Shown: positions 1 to 8,952 of the stretch, piece after piece
Position numbering within the stretch: the first letter of the stretch is position 1
How the letters are laid out: each line of letters starts with the position of its first letter
NCBI GenBank assembly: GCA_001788495.1
Contig: MGCF01000014.1
Location: 1-45,326 of the forward strand
Length of the DNA: 45,326 nt
Source of the DNA: Candidatus Rokubacteria bacterium RIFCSPLOWO2_02_FULL_73_56
Lineage (GTDB): Bacteria > Methylomirabilota > Methylomirabilia > Rokubacteriales > CSP1-6
Direction: 5' to 3'
The notes under the pieces: generated by a model
The model's input: only the letters and a program-made list of their open reading frames with translations
What the model was told of the DNA's origin: nothing
Database searches by the model: none
Made by a program: the position numbers and the translations under genes

Positions 1-1
1 G

Positions 2-97
2 ATCATGCCGATCGCGATGGAGAAGGAGCTGCGGTTCGCGATCCGGGAGGGGGGGCGGACGGTGGGCGCCGGCGTCGTGACGGAGATCTCGGAGTAG
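2..97 (+). CDS. tuf: Elongation factor Tu, C-terminal end (partial)
   Basis: The last 31 codons of elongation factor Tu, the GTPase that delivers aminoacyl-tRNA to the ribosome; the start lies left of the window. The readable tail contains [18 protein letters not shown], the highly conserved end of EF-Tu domain III, followed by TEISE and a TAG stop. Only four bases separate it from rpsJ, the usual join between the str and S10 operons. The promoter driving the ribosomal genes is therefore probably outside the window. Confidence 0.93.
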   Translation: MMPIAMEKELRFAIREGGRTVGAGVVTEISE

Positions 98-101
98 GGA
101 C

Positions 102-422
102 ATGGTCACCGTCTCCGCCGACCAGAAGATCCGCATCCGCCTCAAGGCGTACGATCACCAGCTGCTCGACCGCTCGGTGAAGGAGATCGTGGAGACGGTG
201 CGCCGCACCGGTGCGCGCGTCTCGGGGCCGGTGCTGCTGCCGACGATCATCAACCGCTGGACCGTGCTTCGGAGCCCGCACGTGGACAAGACGTCGCGTG
301 AGCAATTCGAGATGCGCACGCACAAGCGGCTGCTCGACATCGTCGATCCCACTCCGCAGACCGTCGACTCGCTGATGAAGCTCGACCTACCCGCCGGGGT
401 AGACGTGGAGATCAAGCTCTGA
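102..422 (+). CDS. rpsJ: 30S ribosomal protein S10
   Basis: S10 (NusE), 106 residues, the normal family length. It sits in the head of the 30S subunit and also serves in NusB-dependent antitermination. The start region [16 protein letters not shown] and the late motif HKRLLDI are diagnostic. ATG at 102 is four bases after the tuf stop. The TGA stop (420-422) shares its A with an ATG at 422 that opens a 27-codon frame bridging the unusually long gap to rplC. Confidence 0.97.
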   Translation: MVTVSADQKIRIRLKAYDHQLLDRSVKEIVETVRRTGARVSGPVLLPTIINRWTVLRSPHVDKTSREQFEMRTHKRLLDIVDPTPQTVDSLMKLDLPAGVDVEIKL

Positions 423-505
423 TGACGCGATTCGAGCGCCGGCTTTGCCGGCACCATCCTGGGGGGAGGTTCCGGAAGGGGGGCGAAGCCCCCCGCCGGG
501 GATAG
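422..505 (+). other. Bridging mini-ORF between rpsJ and rplC
   Basis: An open frame of 27 codons (starts [10 protein letters not shown], Arg/Gly-rich). It begins on the A of the rpsJ stop (TGATG) and ends with TAG three bases before the rplC ATG; the rplC-rplD and rpsQ-rplN junctions show the same stop-GCG-ATG arrangement. Its sequence is made of hairpin-forming repeats. It resembles no protein I know. It may simply keep ribosomes moving across an inserted repeat. By chance, short open frames are common in GC-rich DNA, so evidence for a functional product is weak. Confidence 0.3.
438..494. repeat. Two short hairpins in the rpsJ-rplC gap
   Basis: GCCGGC-TTT-GCCGGC at 438-452, and a stronger 7-bp stem GGGGGGC-GAA-GCCCCCC at 478-494. 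There is no T-run, so neither looks like an intrinsic terminator, which would be harmful inside the S10 operon. The pair resembles the small palindromic units (REP-like) that spread through intergenic DNA. No further copy with this exact sequence was seen in the window. Confidence 0.6.
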
Positions 506-508
506 GCG

Positions 509-1186
509 ATGGCACGCAAAGAAGGACTCATCGGCCGCAAGGTCGGCATGACCCAGGTGTTCGGTGACGACGGGAACCACATCCCCGTGACCGTCATCGA
601 GGCCGGGCCGTGCACGATCGTCGGGCTCCGGACCAAGGAGACCCACGGCTACGACGCGCTCCAGCTCGGCTTCGGACCGAAGCGGAAGAACGTCACGAAG
701 CCGCAGGCGGGGTTCTTCAAGAAGGTGAACGTGCCGGCGATGCGCGCGGTGCGCGAGGTGCGGCTCGAGAAGACCGAGAAGCTCCAGGGCTACGAGATCG
801 GACAGTCGCTGACCGTCGGGATCTTCGCGCCCGGCGAGCTGGTGGACGTCGTCGGCGTCAGCAAGGGCAAGGGCTTCCAGGGCGGCGTCAAGCGCCACGG
901 CTGGTCCGGCGGTGACGCGACGCACGGCTCGATGTTCCACCGCGCGCCCGGCTCGATCGGCGCGTCCTCGGACCCGTCGCGCGTCTGGCCCGGGCACAAG
1001 CTCCCCGGCCGCATGGGCGGCGACCGGCGGACCGTGCTGAACCTCTCCGTCGTCCGCGTGCTGCCGGAGCAGAATCTCGTGCTGGTGCGCGGTGCGGTGC
1101 CGGGCGCCAGCGGGTCGCTCGTGATGATCCGCAAGAGCGTGAAGCTGACCAAGGCGCAGCAACAGAAGGCTGCGGAAAAGAAATAG
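509..1186 (+). CDS. rplC: 50S ribosomal protein L3
   Basis: L3, 225 residues (family about 205-220), an early 23S assembly protein whose extended loop reaches toward the peptidyl-transferase centre. [18 protein letters not shown] at the N-terminus and the loop motif [16 protein letters not shown] identify it. After GSIG the residue is Ala, where E. coli L3 has the Gln methylated by PrmB, so that modification is not expected here. The C-terminal 15 residues are Lys/Gln-rich. TAG-GCG-ATG joins it to rplD. Confidence 0.97.
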   Translation: MARKEGLIGRKVGMTQVFGDDGNHIPVTVIEAGPCTIVGLRTKETHGYDALQLGFGPKRKNVTKPQAGFFKKVNVPAMRAVREVRLEKTEKLQGYEIGQSLTVGIFAPGELVDVVGVSKGKGFQGGVKRHGWSGGDATHGSMFHRAPGSIGASSDPSRVWPGHKLPGRMGGDRRTVLNLSVVRVLPEQNLVLVRGAVPGASGSLVMIRKSVKLTKAQQQKAAEKK

Positions 1187-1189
1187 GCG

Positions 1190-1822
1190 ATGCCGACCGT
1201 ACAGGTGCTGGACGCCAAGGGCAAGCAGGCCGGGACGCTGGAGCTCAAGGCCGACGTCTTCGGAGTCGAGATCCGCGGGCCGCTGCTCCACCAGGCGGTC
1301 GTGCGAGAGCTCGCCGACCGGCGCGCGGGCACGCACGACACGAAGGGGCGGAGCGAGGTGTCGGGCGGCGGCAGGAAGCCGTGGCGGCAGAAGGGCACCG
1401 GCCGGGCCCGGCAGGGCTCGATCCGCGCCACGCAGTGGAAGGGCGGCGGCAAGCCCTTCGGCCCGACGCCGCGGAGCTACCGGCAGGAGATGCCGCGCGC
1501 CATGCGCCGCGAGGCGCTGCGCGCCGCCGTGGCGGCCAAGCTCGCGAGCGGGCAGCTCGCGGTCGTCGAGTCGCTCGGCGCGGCCGAGGGAGCCAGGACG
1601 AAGGCGCTGGTCAAGGATCTCGCATCGCTCGGTCTCACGGGGGAGCGGGCGTTGCTCGTGGTCCGCGAGCGCGGCGCGGCGCTCGCGCGGGCCGCGCGCA
1701 ACGTGCCGTGGCTCGACGTCGCGACGCCGAGCCAGGTGTCGGTCTACCAGGTGCTCGCCGCCCATCGCGTGGTGTTCGAGCGCGCCGGCCTCGTGGCGCT
1801 CGAGGAGGCGCTGGCGCGATGA
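1190..1822 (+). CDS. rplD: 50S ribosomal protein L4
   Basis: L4, 210 residues, which lines the peptide exit tunnel; in E. coli it also represses the S10 operon. The Arg/Gly-rich tunnel loop is plain ([19 protein letters not shown], about residues 64-82), followed by [13 protein letters not shown]. Starts at ATG 1190, three bases after rplC. Its TGA overlaps the rplW start (ATGA at 1819-1822), implying coupled translation. Confidence 0.96.
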   Translation: MPTVQVLDAKGKQAGTLELKADVFGVEIRGPLLHQAVVRELADRRAGTHDTKGRSEVSGGGRKPWRQKGTGRARQGSIRATQWKGGGKPFGPTPRSYRQEMPRAMRREALRAAVAAKLASGQLAVVESLGAAEGARTKALVKDLASLGLTGERALLVVRERGAALARAARNVPWLDVATPSQVSVYQVLAAHRVVFERAGLVALEEALAR

Positions 1823-2112
1823 ACCGGGCTCCGCGCGACATCCTGATCCGGCCGCTCATGACCGAGAAGAGCATGCGGCAGAAGGAGGAGTTGAACACGG
1901 TCGCGTTCAGGGTGCGGCCCGATGCCAACAAGGTCGAGATCCGCGCCGCGGTCGAAGCCGTGTTCAACGTGAAGGTCGCGTCCGTCCGGACGGCGTCCTT
2001 CGAGGGCAAGCTCAAGCGCATGGGCCGCTACCAGGGCCGGAGACCGAGCTGGAAGAAGGCGATCGTGACCCTGCAGCCCGGGCACAAGATCGAGCTCGTG
2101 GAGGGGGCGTAA
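1819..2112 (+). CDS. rplW: 50S ribosomal protein L23
   Basis: L23, 97 residues, at the tunnel exit, where it docks trigger factor and SRP. The opening [19 protein letters not shown] and [20 protein letters not shown] are typical. ATG at 1819 sits inside the rplD stop (ATGA overlap); starts further upstream would run into the rplD coding region in another frame and add residues unknown in the family. Confidence 0.96.
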   Translation: MNRAPRDILIRPLMTEKSMRQKEELNTVAFRVRPDANKVEIRAAVEAVFNVKVASVRTASFEGKLKRMGRYQGRRPSWKKAIVTLQPGHKIELVEGA

Positions 2113-2116
2113 GGGC

Positions 2117-2941
2117 ATGGGTATTCGAACGGTCAAGCCGACGTCGGCGGCCCGCCGCTACCTCACGTACGTCACGTACGAGGAGCTCACCAAGAAGGAG
2201 CCGGAGAAGAGCCTGCTCGAGCCGAAGCGGCGGACGAACGGGCGCAACGCGTACGGCCGCATCACCGTGCGGCACCGCGGGGGCGGCGCCAAGCGGATGC
2301 TGCGGAACGTCGACTTCCGCCGCGACAAGCACGGCATCCCGGCGCGCGTGGCGGCGATCGAGTACGACCCGAACCGCTCGGCGCGGCTCGCGCTGCTCCA
2401 CTACCGGGACGGCGAGAAGCGCTACATCATCGCGCCGTACGGGCTCAAGCCGGGTGACACGGTCATGTCCGGGCCGCAGGCCGACATCCTGCCGGGCAAC
2501 GCCCTGCCGGTGCGGAACATCCCGGTGGGTACGCTCGTGCACAACGTCGAGCTCCAGGTCGGGCGCGGCGCCCAGCTCTGCCGGAGCGCCGGCGCGCAGG
2601 CGCAGCTGCTCGCGAAGGAGGGCGACCGCGCCACGCTCAAGCTCCCGTCGGGCGAGGTCCGCATGGTCGCGCTCGACTGCATGGCCACGGTCGGCCAGGT
2701 CGGCAACCTCGACCACGAGAACGTGTCGGTCGGCAAGGCGGGCCGCGTGCGGTGGCGGGGCTTCCGCCCGACCGTGCGGGGCACCGTCATGAATCCTGTC
2801 GACCACCCGATGGGCGGCGGCGAGGGGAAGGGCAAGGGCAATCATCCGATGACGCCGTGGGGCAAGCCGACGAAAGGCTACAAGACCCGGCGTGGCGCCA
2901 AGCCGTCGGATCGGAACATCGTGACGCGGCGGAGCAAATAG
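2117..2941 (+). CDS. rplB: 50S ribosomal protein L2
   Basis: L2, 274 residues, the standard length; needed for subunit joining and peptidyl transfer. RNA-binding segments [20 protein letters not shown] and, near the C-terminus, [16 protein letters not shown] are present, including the His (in DHPMGG) implicated in peptidyl-transferase function. Four bases follow rplW; nine bases separate it from rpsS. Confidence 0.97.
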   Translation: MGIRTVKPTSAARRYLTYVTYEELTKKEPEKSLLEPKRRTNGRNAYGRITVRHRGGGAKRMLRNVDFRRDKHGIPARVAAIEYDPNRSARLALLHYRDGEKRYIIAPYGLKPGDTVMSGPQADILPGNALPVRNIPVGTLVHNVELQVGRGAQLCRSAGAQAQLLAKEGDRATLKLPSGEVRMVALDCMATVGQVGNLDHENVSVGKAGRVRWRGFRPTVRGTVMNPVDHPMGGGEGKGKGNHPMTPWGKPTKGYKTRRGAKPSDRNIVTRRSK

Positions 2942-2950
2942 GAGCCGGGG

Positions 2951-3244
2951 ATGGGACGTTCGCTCAAGAAGGGGCCGTACATCGAGGAGAAGCTGCTCGC
3001 GCGGATCGAGGAGCTGAACCGGAGCCGGCAGAAGAAGGTGCTGAAGACCTGGTCGCGCCGCTCGACGATCGCGCCGGAGTTCGTGGGCCACACGCTCGCG
3101 GTGCACAACGGGAAGAAGTTCATCCCGGTCTACGTCACCGAGAACATGGTCGGCCACCGACTGGGTGAGTTCGCGCTGACGCGCACGTTCAAGGCGCACG
3201 GCACGTCGGAAAAGGCGGCGACGTCGCCGACGGGGAAGGCGTAG
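2951..3244 (+). CDS. rpsS: 30S ribosomal protein S19
   Basis: S19, 97 residues, in the 30S head contacting S13 and the A-site finger. [16 protein letters not shown] and the core [20 protein letters not shown] with [15 protein letters not shown] are family signatures. ATG at 2951 is preceded by a purine-rich GGAGCCGGGG; the next gene follows after four bases. Confidence 0.97.
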   Translation: MGRSLKKGPYIEEKLLARIEELNRSRQKKVLKTWSRRSTIAPEFVGHTLAVHNGKKFIPVYVTENMVGHRLGEFALTRTFKAHGTSEKAATSPTGKA

Positions 3245-3248
3245 GTCG

Positions 3249-3788
3249 ATGCTCGCCGTCGCGAGGGCCCGGTTCGTCCGCGTGTCGGCCCGCAAGGCCC
3301 GGCTCGTCCTGGACCAGATCCGCGGCAAGCCGGTCGGCGAGGCGCTGGCGACGCTCTCGTTCACGCCCCGCGCGGCGGCGCGGCTCGTGGAGAAGGTGCT
3401 GCGCTCGGCCGTCGCCAACGCCGAGCACAACCACCAGGTGCGCAACCTCGACGACCTTCGCGTCGTGAAGGCGTTCGCCGACGGCGGGCCGTCGATGAAG
3501 CGCGTGCAGCCGCGGGCGATGGGGCGCGCGTTCTTCATCCGCCACAAGACGAGCCACCTCACCATCGTGGTGAGCGACGAGACCAACGGCGCACGGCGTG
3601 TCGCTGCACCGTCGCGGCCCGTCGCGCCGTCGGCGGGCGCCGCAGCGCCGGCGGAGGCGACGCCGGCGCCGGCGCCGAAGGCGCGCGCGCCACGGCGCGG
3701 GGCGCCGCCCGCGGCGAAGGGCGCCGCGAGGGGCAAGGCGAAGCGGACAGCGAAGACGAAGTCGAAGTCGCCGAAGGAGAAGGACTAG
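3249..3788 (+). CDS. rplV: 50S ribosomal protein L22 with long C-terminal tail
   Basis: L22, a globular domain plus a tunnel-lining hairpin. The core (residues 1-112) has [20 protein letters not shown] and the hairpin [20 protein letters not shown]. The protein is 179 residues against a usual 110-120: about 65 residues of Ala/Pro then Lys/Arg-rich sequence follow the core. The tail stays in frame up to a stop that overlaps the rpsC GTG by one base (TAGTG), so it is coding rather than a sequencing slip. Confidence 0.95.
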   Translation: MLAVARARFVRVSARKARLVLDQIRGKPVGEALATLSFTPRAAARLVEKVLRSAVANAEHNHQVRNLDDLRVVKAFADGGPSMKRVQPRAMGRAFFIRHKTSHLTIVVSDETNGARRVAAPSRPVAPSAGAAAPAEATPAPAPKARAPRRGAPPAAKGAARGKAKRTAKTKSKSPKEKD

Positions 3789-4432
3789 TGGGCCAGAAGA
3801 CGCATCCGATCGGCTTCCGCCTCGGCTCGACCCGGACCTGGAGCTCGCGCTGGTTCGCGACCAAGCCGTACGCGGCCCTGCTCCACGAGGACGTGAAGAT
3901 CCGCCGTTACATCAAGGACCAGCTCTACCACGCTGGCATCGCGAAGATCGACATCGAGCGCTCGGCCAACCGCGCGCGGATCACGATCTCGACGGCGCGT
4001 CCGGGCATCATCATCGGCCGCAAGGGGTCGGAGGTCGAGAAGCTGAAGAACGAGCTGCAGATGCGCACGGGCAAGGAGATCTACCTGAACATCGAGGAGG
4101 TCATCCACCCGGAGCTCGACGCGCAGCTCGTCGCCGAGAACGTGGCCCTGCAGCTCCAGAAGCGGGTGGCGTTCCGCCGTGCGATGAAGAAGGCGGTCAC
4201 CTCCGCGCTCCGGCTCGGCGCCGATGGCATCCGGATCGCCTGCGCGGGCCGCCTGGGCGGCGGCGAGATCGCGCGCCGGGAGTGGTACCGCGACGGTCGC
4301 GTGCCGCTCCACACGATCCGCGCCGACATCGACTACGGGCTGGCGACCGCGCACACGACGTACGGCACGATCGGCGTGAAGGTCTGGATCTTCAAGGGCG
4401 AGGTGCTGCGCGCCGTGCCCACGGAAGCGTGA
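3788..4432 (+). CDS. rpsC: 30S ribosomal protein S3
   Basis: S3, 214 residues, at the mRNA entry tunnel with helicase activity. It starts GTG at 3788 ([18 protein letters not shown]), overlapping the rplV stop by one base. The KH domain motif [18 protein letters not shown] (about residues 75-92) and the C-terminal [20 protein letters not shown] are typical. Twelve bases separate it from rplP. Confidence 0.97.
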   Translation: MGQKTHPIGFRLGSTRTWSSRWFATKPYAALLHEDVKIRRYIKDQLYHAGIAKIDIERSANRARITISTARPGIIIGRKGSEVEKLKNELQMRTGKEIYLNIEEVIHPELDAQLVAENVALQLQKRVAFRRAMKKAVTSALRLGADGIRIACAGRLGGGEIARREWYRDGRVPLHTIRADIDYGLATAHTTYGTIGVKVWIFKGEVLRAVPTEA

Positions 4433-4444
4433 GGGCGGCCCTCC

Positions 4445-4861
4445 ATGCTGATGCCGAAGCGGGTCAAGTATCGGAAGGCGCAGCGCGGTCGGATGCGGGG
4501 CACCGCGCAGCGGGGCGCGACGCTCGCGTTCGGCGAGTACGGGCTCAAGGCCCTCGAGCCGGGCTGGGTGACGAACCGCCAGATCGAGGCGGCGCGCGTC
4601 GCCCTGAGCCGGAGCCTCAAGCGGGGCGGAAAGATCTGGATCCGGATCTTCCCCGACAAGCCGGTGACGAAGAAGCCCGCCGAGACGCGGATGGGTAAGG
4701 GCAAGGGGAACCCGGAGGAATGGGTCGCCGTGGTCAAGCCGGGACGGATCCTGTACGAGATGCAGGGCGTGCCGGAGGGCGTGGCGCGCGAGGCGTTTCG
4801 CACCGCGGCGCAGAAGATCGGCATCGAGACGAAGTTCGTGACGCGGACGCGGGCGCTCTAG
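4445..4861 (+). CDS. rplP: 50S ribosomal protein L16
   Basis: L16, 138 residues, near the A-site tRNA elbow. [39 protein letters not shown] and [20 protein letters not shown] are diagnostic. Two candidate ATGs (4445 and 4451, MLMPKR) exist; the second gives the more usual MPKR start, and either is possible. A 30-base gap leads to rpmC. Confidence 0.96.
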   Translation: MLMPKRVKYRKAQRGRMRGTAQRGATLAFGEYGLKALEPGWVTNRQIEAARVALSRSLKRGGKIWIRIFPDKPVTKKPAETRMGKGKGNPEEWVAVVKPGRILYEMQGVPEGVAREAFRTAAQKIGIETKFVTRTRAL

Positions 4862-4868
4862 CGCAGAG

Positions 4869-4895
4869 ATGGTTCGCATGGGAGACGTGCGATGA
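4869..4895 (+). other. Eight-codon mini-ORF ahead of rpmC
   Basis: ATG at 4869 opens MVRMGDVR and ends in a TGA that overlaps the rpmC ATG (ATGA, 4892-4895). It fills the 30-base gap after rplP, so ribosomes terminating on it would be placed on the rpmC start. The length is too short to call a gene and chance is likely, but it repeats the pattern seen at rpsJ-rplC, at rpoA-rplQ and before the TRAP permease. Confidence 0.2.
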
Positions 4896-5080
4896 AGGCC
4901 GCGAAGTGGCGTGATCTCTCGGACGACGAGCTCCGGCAGAAGGCGCACGAGCTCGGCGAGGAGCTCTTCAACCTGCGCTTCCAGCTGTCGATGGGGGTCG
5001 CGAAGAACCCGTCACGGCTCGGCCAGGCCAGGCGGGACCTCGCGCGCGCGCAGACCGTGCTCCGCGAGAGGAAGGGGTAG
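4892..5080 (+). CDS. rpmC: 50S ribosomal protein L29
   Basis: L29, 62 residues, a two-helix protein near the tunnel exit. MKAAKWRDLSDDELRQKAHE and EELFNLRFQLSMGVAKNPSR match the family closely, including the LFNLRFQ signature. ATG at 4892; rpsQ follows after four bases. Confidence 0.95.
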   Translation: MKAAKWRDLSDDELRQKAHELGEELFNLRFQLSMGVAKNPSRLGQARRDLARAQTVLRERKG

Positions 5081-5084
5081 GCCG

Positions 5085-5333
5085 GTGGGCGAGCGGAAGA
5101 CACGGGAGGGGATCGTGGTCAGCGACGCGATGCAGAAGACGCGCGTCGTGAGGATCGAGCGCGTGTACCGGCATCCGCGGTACGAGCGCGTCATCCGGAT
5201 GTCGAAGAAGCTGAAGGCGCACGACGAGGCCAACGAGAGTCGGACCGGCGATCGGGTGCTGATCGAGGAGACCCGGCCGCTGTCGAAGGAGAAGCGCTGG
5301 CGGATCCGCAAGATCCTGAGCCGCGTGTCCTAG
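5085..5333 (+). CDS. rpsQ: 30S ribosomal protein S17
   Basis: S17, 82 residues, a primary 16S binder with an OB fold. REGIVVSDAMQKTRVVRIER, then SKKLKAHDEANE and GDRVLIEETRPLSKEKRW, identify it. GTG at 5085 is chosen because it gives the usual N-terminus (GERKTREGIV) four bases after rpmC; ATG codons further upstream would overlap rpmC and add non-family sequence. TAG-GCG-ATG leads to rplN. Confidence 0.95.
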   Translation: MGERKTREGIVVSDAMQKTRVVRIERVYRHPRYERVIRMSKKLKAHDEANESRTGDRVLIEETRPLSKEKRWRIRKILSRVS

Positions 5334-5336
5334 GCG

Positions 5337-5705
5337 ATGATCCAACCTCGCTCGATGCTCGACGTGGCGGACAACTCGGGGGCCAAGAAGGTGCAGTGCA
5401 TCCGCGTGATGGGCGGCGCCAACAAGCGCTACGCGTCCCTGGGCGATACCGTCATCGTTGCCGTCAAGGAGGCGGCGCCCGATGGCACCGTGAAGAAGGG
5501 CGAGGTGGCGCGCGCCGTCGTGGTCCGCACGGTCAAGGAAGTGCGACGCAAGGACGGGTCGTACATCCGGTTCGACCGGAACGCCGTCGTCCTGATCCGG
5601 CCGGACGAGAATCCGGTCGGCACGCGCATCTTCGGGCCGGTGGCCCGTGAGCTCCGCGAGCGACAGTTCACCAAGATCATTTCACTCGCGCCCGAGGTCA
5701 TCTGA
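5337..5705 (+). CDS. rplN: 50S ribosomal protein L14
   Basis: L14, 122 residues, exact family length, at the subunit interface. [20 protein letters not shown], the [20 protein letters not shown] stretch and [17 protein letters not shown] are nearly invariant. Its TGA overlaps the rplX ATG by one base (TGATG at 5703-5707). Confidence 0.97.
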   Translation: MIQPRSMLDVADNSGAKKVQCIRVMGGANKRYASLGDTVIVAVKEAAPDGTVKKGEVARAVVVRTVKEVRRKDGSYIRFDRNAVVLIRPDENPVGTRIFGPVARELRERQFTKIISLAPEVI

Positions 5706-6031
5706 TGTCCAGCATTCACGTCCGACGCGGAGACACGGTAGCGGTCATCGCTGGCCGCGAGCGCGGCAAGCGCGGCAAGGTGCTGCGCGTGCTGCAGGCC
5801 GAGGGCCGGGTGCTGGTCGAGAAGATCAACATGATCAAGAAGCACCAGCGGCCGACGCAGAAGCTACGGCAGGGCGGCATCATCGAGCGCGAGAACCCGC
5901 TGGCGCTGTCCAACGTCCTGCTCGTCTGCGGCCGCTGCGACCGGCCGGTGCGGACCGGCGTCCAGGTGCTCGGCGACGGCCGGAAGCTCCGCGTCTGCAA
6001 GAAGTGCGGCGAGCCGATCGACAAGGGTTAG
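5705..6031 (+). CDS. rplX: 50S ribosomal protein L24
   Basis: L24, 108 residues, an assembly-initiating 23S binder with a KOW motif ([20 protein letters not shown], residues 8-27). The C-terminus has two CxxC pairs (CGRCDRPV and CKKCGEPID), as found in many bacterial L24s, possibly holding zinc. Five bases to rplE. Confidence 0.96.
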   Translation: MSSIHVRRGDTVAVIAGRERGKRGKVLRVLQAEGRVLVEKINMIKKHQRPTQKLRQGGIIERENPLALSNVLLVCGRCDRPVRTGVQVLGDGRKLRVCKKCGEPIDKG

Positions 6032-6036
6032 AGACC

Positions 6037-6717
6037 ATGGCAAAAGAAGCGCCGAAGCCAGCCCAGAAGCCCCAGGCGGCCAAGCCCGCCGCGGGCAAGG
6101 GCCAGCCGAAGAAGGGAGACGCTGCGCCGCAGGCCGGCACGGCGGCGAAGGGCCGTCCGAAGGGGGCCGGCGAGGTCCCGCCACGGCTCAAGGAGGCGTT
6201 CCAGCGGACGGTCCTGCCCGCGATCATGAAAGAGCGTGGCTACACGAACCCGTTCCAGGTGCCGCGGCTCGAGAAGATCGTCATCAACATGGGCGTCGGC
6301 GAGGGGCGGGAGAACGCCAAGGTCCTGGATTTCGCGACGGCCGACCTGCAGACGATCGCGGGGCAGAAGCCGATCGTCACCCGCGCGAAGAAGTCGATCG
6401 CGAACTTCAAGCTGCGCGAGGGCGTGCCGATCGGCGCGAAGGTGACCCTGCGCGGCGCGCGGATGTACGAGTTCCTGGACCGACTGATCAGCATCGCGCT
6501 GCCGCGCGTGCGCGACTTCAAGGGCGTGCCGCCGAAGGGCTTCGACGGGCGGGGCAACTACGCGCTGGGGCTTCGGGAGCAGGTCATCTTTCCGGAGATC
6601 GTGTTCGACAAGGTCGACAAGATCCGTGGAATGGACATCAACATCGTCACGACGGCGCGGACGGACGAGGACGCCAAGACGCTCCTCACGCACCTCGGCA
6701 TGCCGTTCAGGGAGTAG
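6037..6717 (+). CDS. rplE: 50S ribosomal protein L5 with N-terminal extension
   Basis: L5, which binds 5S rRNA and the P-site tRNA T-loop. The core (from about residue 47, [19 protein letters not shown]) contains [39 protein letters not shown] and [19 protein letters not shown]. It is 226 residues against a usual 179-190; the excess is a Lys/Pro/Ala/Gly-rich low-complexity N-terminus ([17 protein letters not shown]...). ATG at 6037 follows rplX by five bases with GAGACC ahead. The next in-frame ATG lies inside the core, so the extension is very probably real. Confidence 0.94.
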   Translation: MAKEAPKPAQKPQAAKPAAGKGQPKKGDAAPQAGTAAKGRPKGAGEVPPRLKEAFQRTVLPAIMKERGYTNPFQVPRLEKIVINMGVGEGRENAKVLDFATADLQTIAGQKPIVTRAKKSIANFKLREGVPIGAKVTLRGARMYEFLDRLISIALPRVRDFKGVPPKGFDGRGNYALGLREQVIFPEIVFDKVDKIRGMDINIVTTARTDEDAKTLLTHLGMPFRE

Positions 6718-6724
6718 CAGGCGT

Positions 6725-6910
6725 ATGGCCAAGACCGCTCTGATCATGAAATCGCAGCGCGCGCCGAAATTCAGCACGCGCGCCTACCGCCGCTGCAAGC
6801 TCTGCGGCCGGCCGCGCGGCTACCTCCGCAAGTTCCAGATGTGCCGGCTGTGCTTCCGCGAGCTCGCGCTCAAGGGCGAGGTGCCCGGCATCGTGAAAGC
6901 GAGCTGGTAG
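6725..6910 (+). CDS. rpsN: 30S ribosomal protein S14, zinc type
   Basis: S14, 61 residues, the short zinc-binding (C+) form: [20 protein letters not shown] gives two CxxC pairs, followed by [21 protein letters not shown] at 6725, seven bases after rplE, gives [19 protein letters not shown], as in the family. Retaining the C+ form suggests a zinc-replete lifestyle or a second paralogue elsewhere. rpsH follows after two bases. Confidence 0.95.
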   Translation: MAKTALIMKSQRAPKFSTRAYRRCKLCGRPRGYLRKFQMCRLCFRELALKGEVPGIVKASW

Positions 6911-6912
6911 CC

Positions 6913-7308
6913 ATGCGCAGCGACCCGATCGCCGACATGCTGACGCGGATCCGCAATGCGAGCCGTGCGGAGCACGAGAAGGTGGACATCCCGGCGTCGC
7001 GCCTCAAGGTGCGCATCGCCGAGATCCTGAAGGACGAGGGCTTCGTCAAGAACTTCCGGGTGCTCGAGGACACGAAGCAGGGGACGCTGCGCGTCTACCT
7101 CAAGTACGGGCCGGGCAACGAGAAAGTCATCTCGGGCCTGGTGCGCGTGTCGACGCCCGGGCGCCGCGTCTACGTCGGGCACGACAGCATCCCGTCGATC
7201 CTCGGCGGAATGGGCGTGGCGCTCGTCTCGACGTCGCGGGGTGTGGTCACCGGCCGGGACGCGCGCAAGCAGAAGGTCGGCGGCGAAGTCCTCGCCTACG
7301 TGTGGTGA
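6913..7308 (+). CDS. rpsH: 30S ribosomal protein S8
   Basis: S8, 131 residues, a central-domain 16S binder and, in E. coli, the spc operon repressor. [20 protein letters not shown] at the N-terminus and [20 protein letters not shown] at the C-terminus (the family usually has STSKGVMTDREARKKGVGGE) identify it. ATG at 6913 is chosen over upstream in-frame starts inside rpsN. Confidence 0.96.
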   Translation: MRSDPIADMLTRIRNASRAEHEKVDIPASRLKVRIAEILKDEGFVKNFRVLEDTKQGTLRVYLKYGPGNEKVISGLVRVSTPGRRVYVGHDSIPSILGGMGVALVSTSRGVVTGRDARKQKVGGEVLAYVW

Positions 7309-7318
7309 GAGGCGACTG

Positions 7319-7861
7319 ATGTCACGGATCGGCAGGAAGCCCATCAAGATCCCGCAGGGCGTCAGGGTCCAGGTCGAGGGCGCGAGCGTTCGCGCCGAGG
7401 GGCCGAAGGGCAAGCTGTCGCAGCCGGTGCCCGTGGGCCTCAGCGCGAAGCTCGAGAACAACGAGCTGGTCATCACGCGGGCGGGCGACGACCGCCGGGT
7501 CCGCGCGCTGCACGGCCTCGCGCGCGCGCTCGTCGCGAACATGGTGACGGGGGTCAAGGACGGGTTCGAGAAGAAGCTCGAGATCGTCGGCATCGGGTAT
7601 CGCGCCCAGATCCAGGGACGGATCATCCAGCTGGCGCTCGGCTACTCGCATCCGGTGATCTTCCCGCTGCCCGAGGGGATCACCGCCGAGATCGACAAGC
7701 AGACGGCGATCACGCTGCGCGGCGCGGACAAGGCGCTGCTCGGCGAGACCGCGGCGAAGCTTCGCGCGCTCCGGAAGCCGGACCCGTACAAGGGCAAGGG
7801 CGTCAAGTACGCGGACGAGGTGATCCGCCGCAAGGTCGGCAAGAAGGCAGGCGCGAAATGA
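7319..7861 (+). CDS. rplF: 50S ribosomal protein L6
   Basis: L6, 180 residues, two tandem domains near the sarcin-ricin loop. MSRIGRKPIKIPQGV, the middle GFEKKLEIVGIGYRAQIQG and the C-terminal PDPYKGKGVKYADEVIRRK are classic. ATG at 7319 is ten bases after rpsH with GAGGCGA ahead. Its stop overlaps the rplR start (ATGA, 7858-7861). Confidence 0.97.
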   Translation: MSRIGRKPIKIPQGVRVQVEGASVRAEGPKGKLSQPVPVGLSAKLENNELVITRAGDDRRVRALHGLARALVANMVTGVKDGFEKKLEIVGIGYRAQIQGRIIQLALGYSHPVIFPLPEGITAEIDKQTAITLRGADKALLGETAAKLRALRKPDPYKGKGVKYADEVIRRKVGKKAGAK

Positions 7862-8223
7862 TCACGAAGGAGCGGCGCGCGGCCCGGGACGTCCGGCATC
7901 ACCGCCTGCGGCGCTGGGTGCGCGGCTCGGCCGCGCGGCCGCGCCTCGCGGTGTTCCGGAGCACGAACCACATCTACGCGCAGCTCGTGGACGACGACGC
8001 GGCGCGGACCCTGCTGGCGGTGGACAGCCGGAGCAAGACGTTCCTCGCGCAGCATCGCACCGGGGGCAACGTCGCCTCGGCGAAGGCGGTGGGCGAGCTC
8101 GTGGCGCAGAAGGCGAAGGCCGCAGGTATCGAGCGCATCGTGTTCGATCGAGGCGGTTACAAGTACCACGGGCGGGTCAAGGCGCTGGCGGATGCCGCGC
8201 GCGCCGGTGGGCTGATCTTCTAG
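7858..8223 (+). CDS. rplR: 50S ribosomal protein L18
   Basis: L18, 121 residues, which brings 5S rRNA to the 50S subunit. [20 protein letters not shown] and the C-terminal [20 protein letters not shown] match. ATG at 7858 overlaps rplF by four bases. A 26-base gap, the longest unbridged one in the spc block, precedes rpsE. Confidence 0.96.
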   Translation: MITKERRAARDVRHHRLRRWVRGSAARPRLAVFRSTNHIYAQLVDDDAARTLLAVDSRSKTFLAQHRTGGNVASAKAVGELVAQKAKAAGIERIVFDRGGYKYHGRVKALADAARAGGLIF

Positions 8224-8249
8224 GGTCGCGCGAGCGAGGGGGATACTGA

Positions 8250-8783
8250 GTGGCTGAAGCGAAGATCGATCCGAGCGTGCTCGAGCTGAACGACCGGGTG
8301 GTGTCCATCAACCGCGTGGCCAAGGTCGTCAAGGGCGGCCGCCGCTTCTCGTTCACGGCGCTCGTCGTCGTGGGCGACGGGCGGGGCCACGTGGGCGTCG
8401 GCCTCGGCAAGGCCCACGAAGTCCCCGAGGCGATCCGCAAGGCCGTCGAGCACGCCAAGAAGGACCTGATCTTCGTGCCGCTCAGGGAGACGACGATCCC
8501 CTGCGAGATCACCGGGCACTTCGGCGCCGGGCGCGTGTTCCTCAAGCCGGCGGTGCCGGGCACGGGTGTCATCGCGGGCGGCGCGGTGCGGCCCGTCCTC
8601 GAGGCGGCGGGCGTGCAGGACATCCTGACGAAGACGCTCGGCTCGAACAACCCACACAACGTGCTCAAGGCGACGATCGACGCGCTCAGGCGGATCAAGC
8701 GCCTGCAAGATCTGCATGCCGTGCGGCGCCGCGGCGATGGCGTGGGCGCGGAGGAGACGGTCGGTGGCAAGCAAGAAGCTTAA
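8250..8783 (+). CDS. rpsE: 30S ribosomal protein S5
   Basis: S5, 177 residues, involved in decoding accuracy. [20 protein letters not shown], the S5 N-terminal double-stranded-RNA-binding domain, is followed by [20 protein letters not shown] and the C-terminal domain with [22 protein letters not shown] at 8250 follows a purine-rich GAGGGGGAT. The last 20 bases overlap rpmD in another frame. Confidence 0.96.
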   Translation: MAEAKIDPSVLELNDRVVSINRVAKVVKGGRRFSFTALVVVGDGRGHVGVGLGKAHEVPEAIRKAVEHAKKDLIFVPLRETTIPCEITGHFGAGRVFLKPAVPGTGVIAGGAVRPVLEAAGVQDILTKTLGSNNPHNVLKATIDALRRIKRLQDLHAVRRRGDGVGAEETVGGKQEA

Positions 8784-8952
8784 GGTCACGCTCAAGCGCT
8801 CCATGATCGGGCTCTCCCCGAAGCAGGAGGCGACGGTCAAGGCGCTCGGGCTCCGGCGCATGAACCAGCAGGTGACCCACGAGGACACCGCGACGGTGCG
8901 CGGCATGATCGCCAAGGTGCCCCACGTGCTCCAGGTGAGCCATGAGGCTTGA
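8764..8952 (+). CDS. rpmD: 50S ribosomal protein L30
   Basis: L30, 62 residues. [20 protein letters not shown] and [16 protein letters not shown] are family-specific. GTG at 8764 gives the usual N-terminal length and overlaps the end of rpsE by 20 bases; no start codon lies between it and the conserved KVTLKRS. The 3' end overlaps rplO by 11 bases. Confidence 0.94.
   Translation: MASKKLKVTLKRSMIGLSPKQEATVKALGLRRMNQQVTHEDTATVRGMIAKVPHVLQVSHEA

Noticed and set aside
155-1765. Long antisense open frame (536 codons) opposite rpsJ-rplC-rplD
   Set aside because: It lies opposite three certain ribosomal genes and is rich in Arg/Ala/His, the typical shadow of GC-rich third positions. The same holds for 2012-3736, 3785-4948, 9112-10662, 11956-13980 and 13931-15592.
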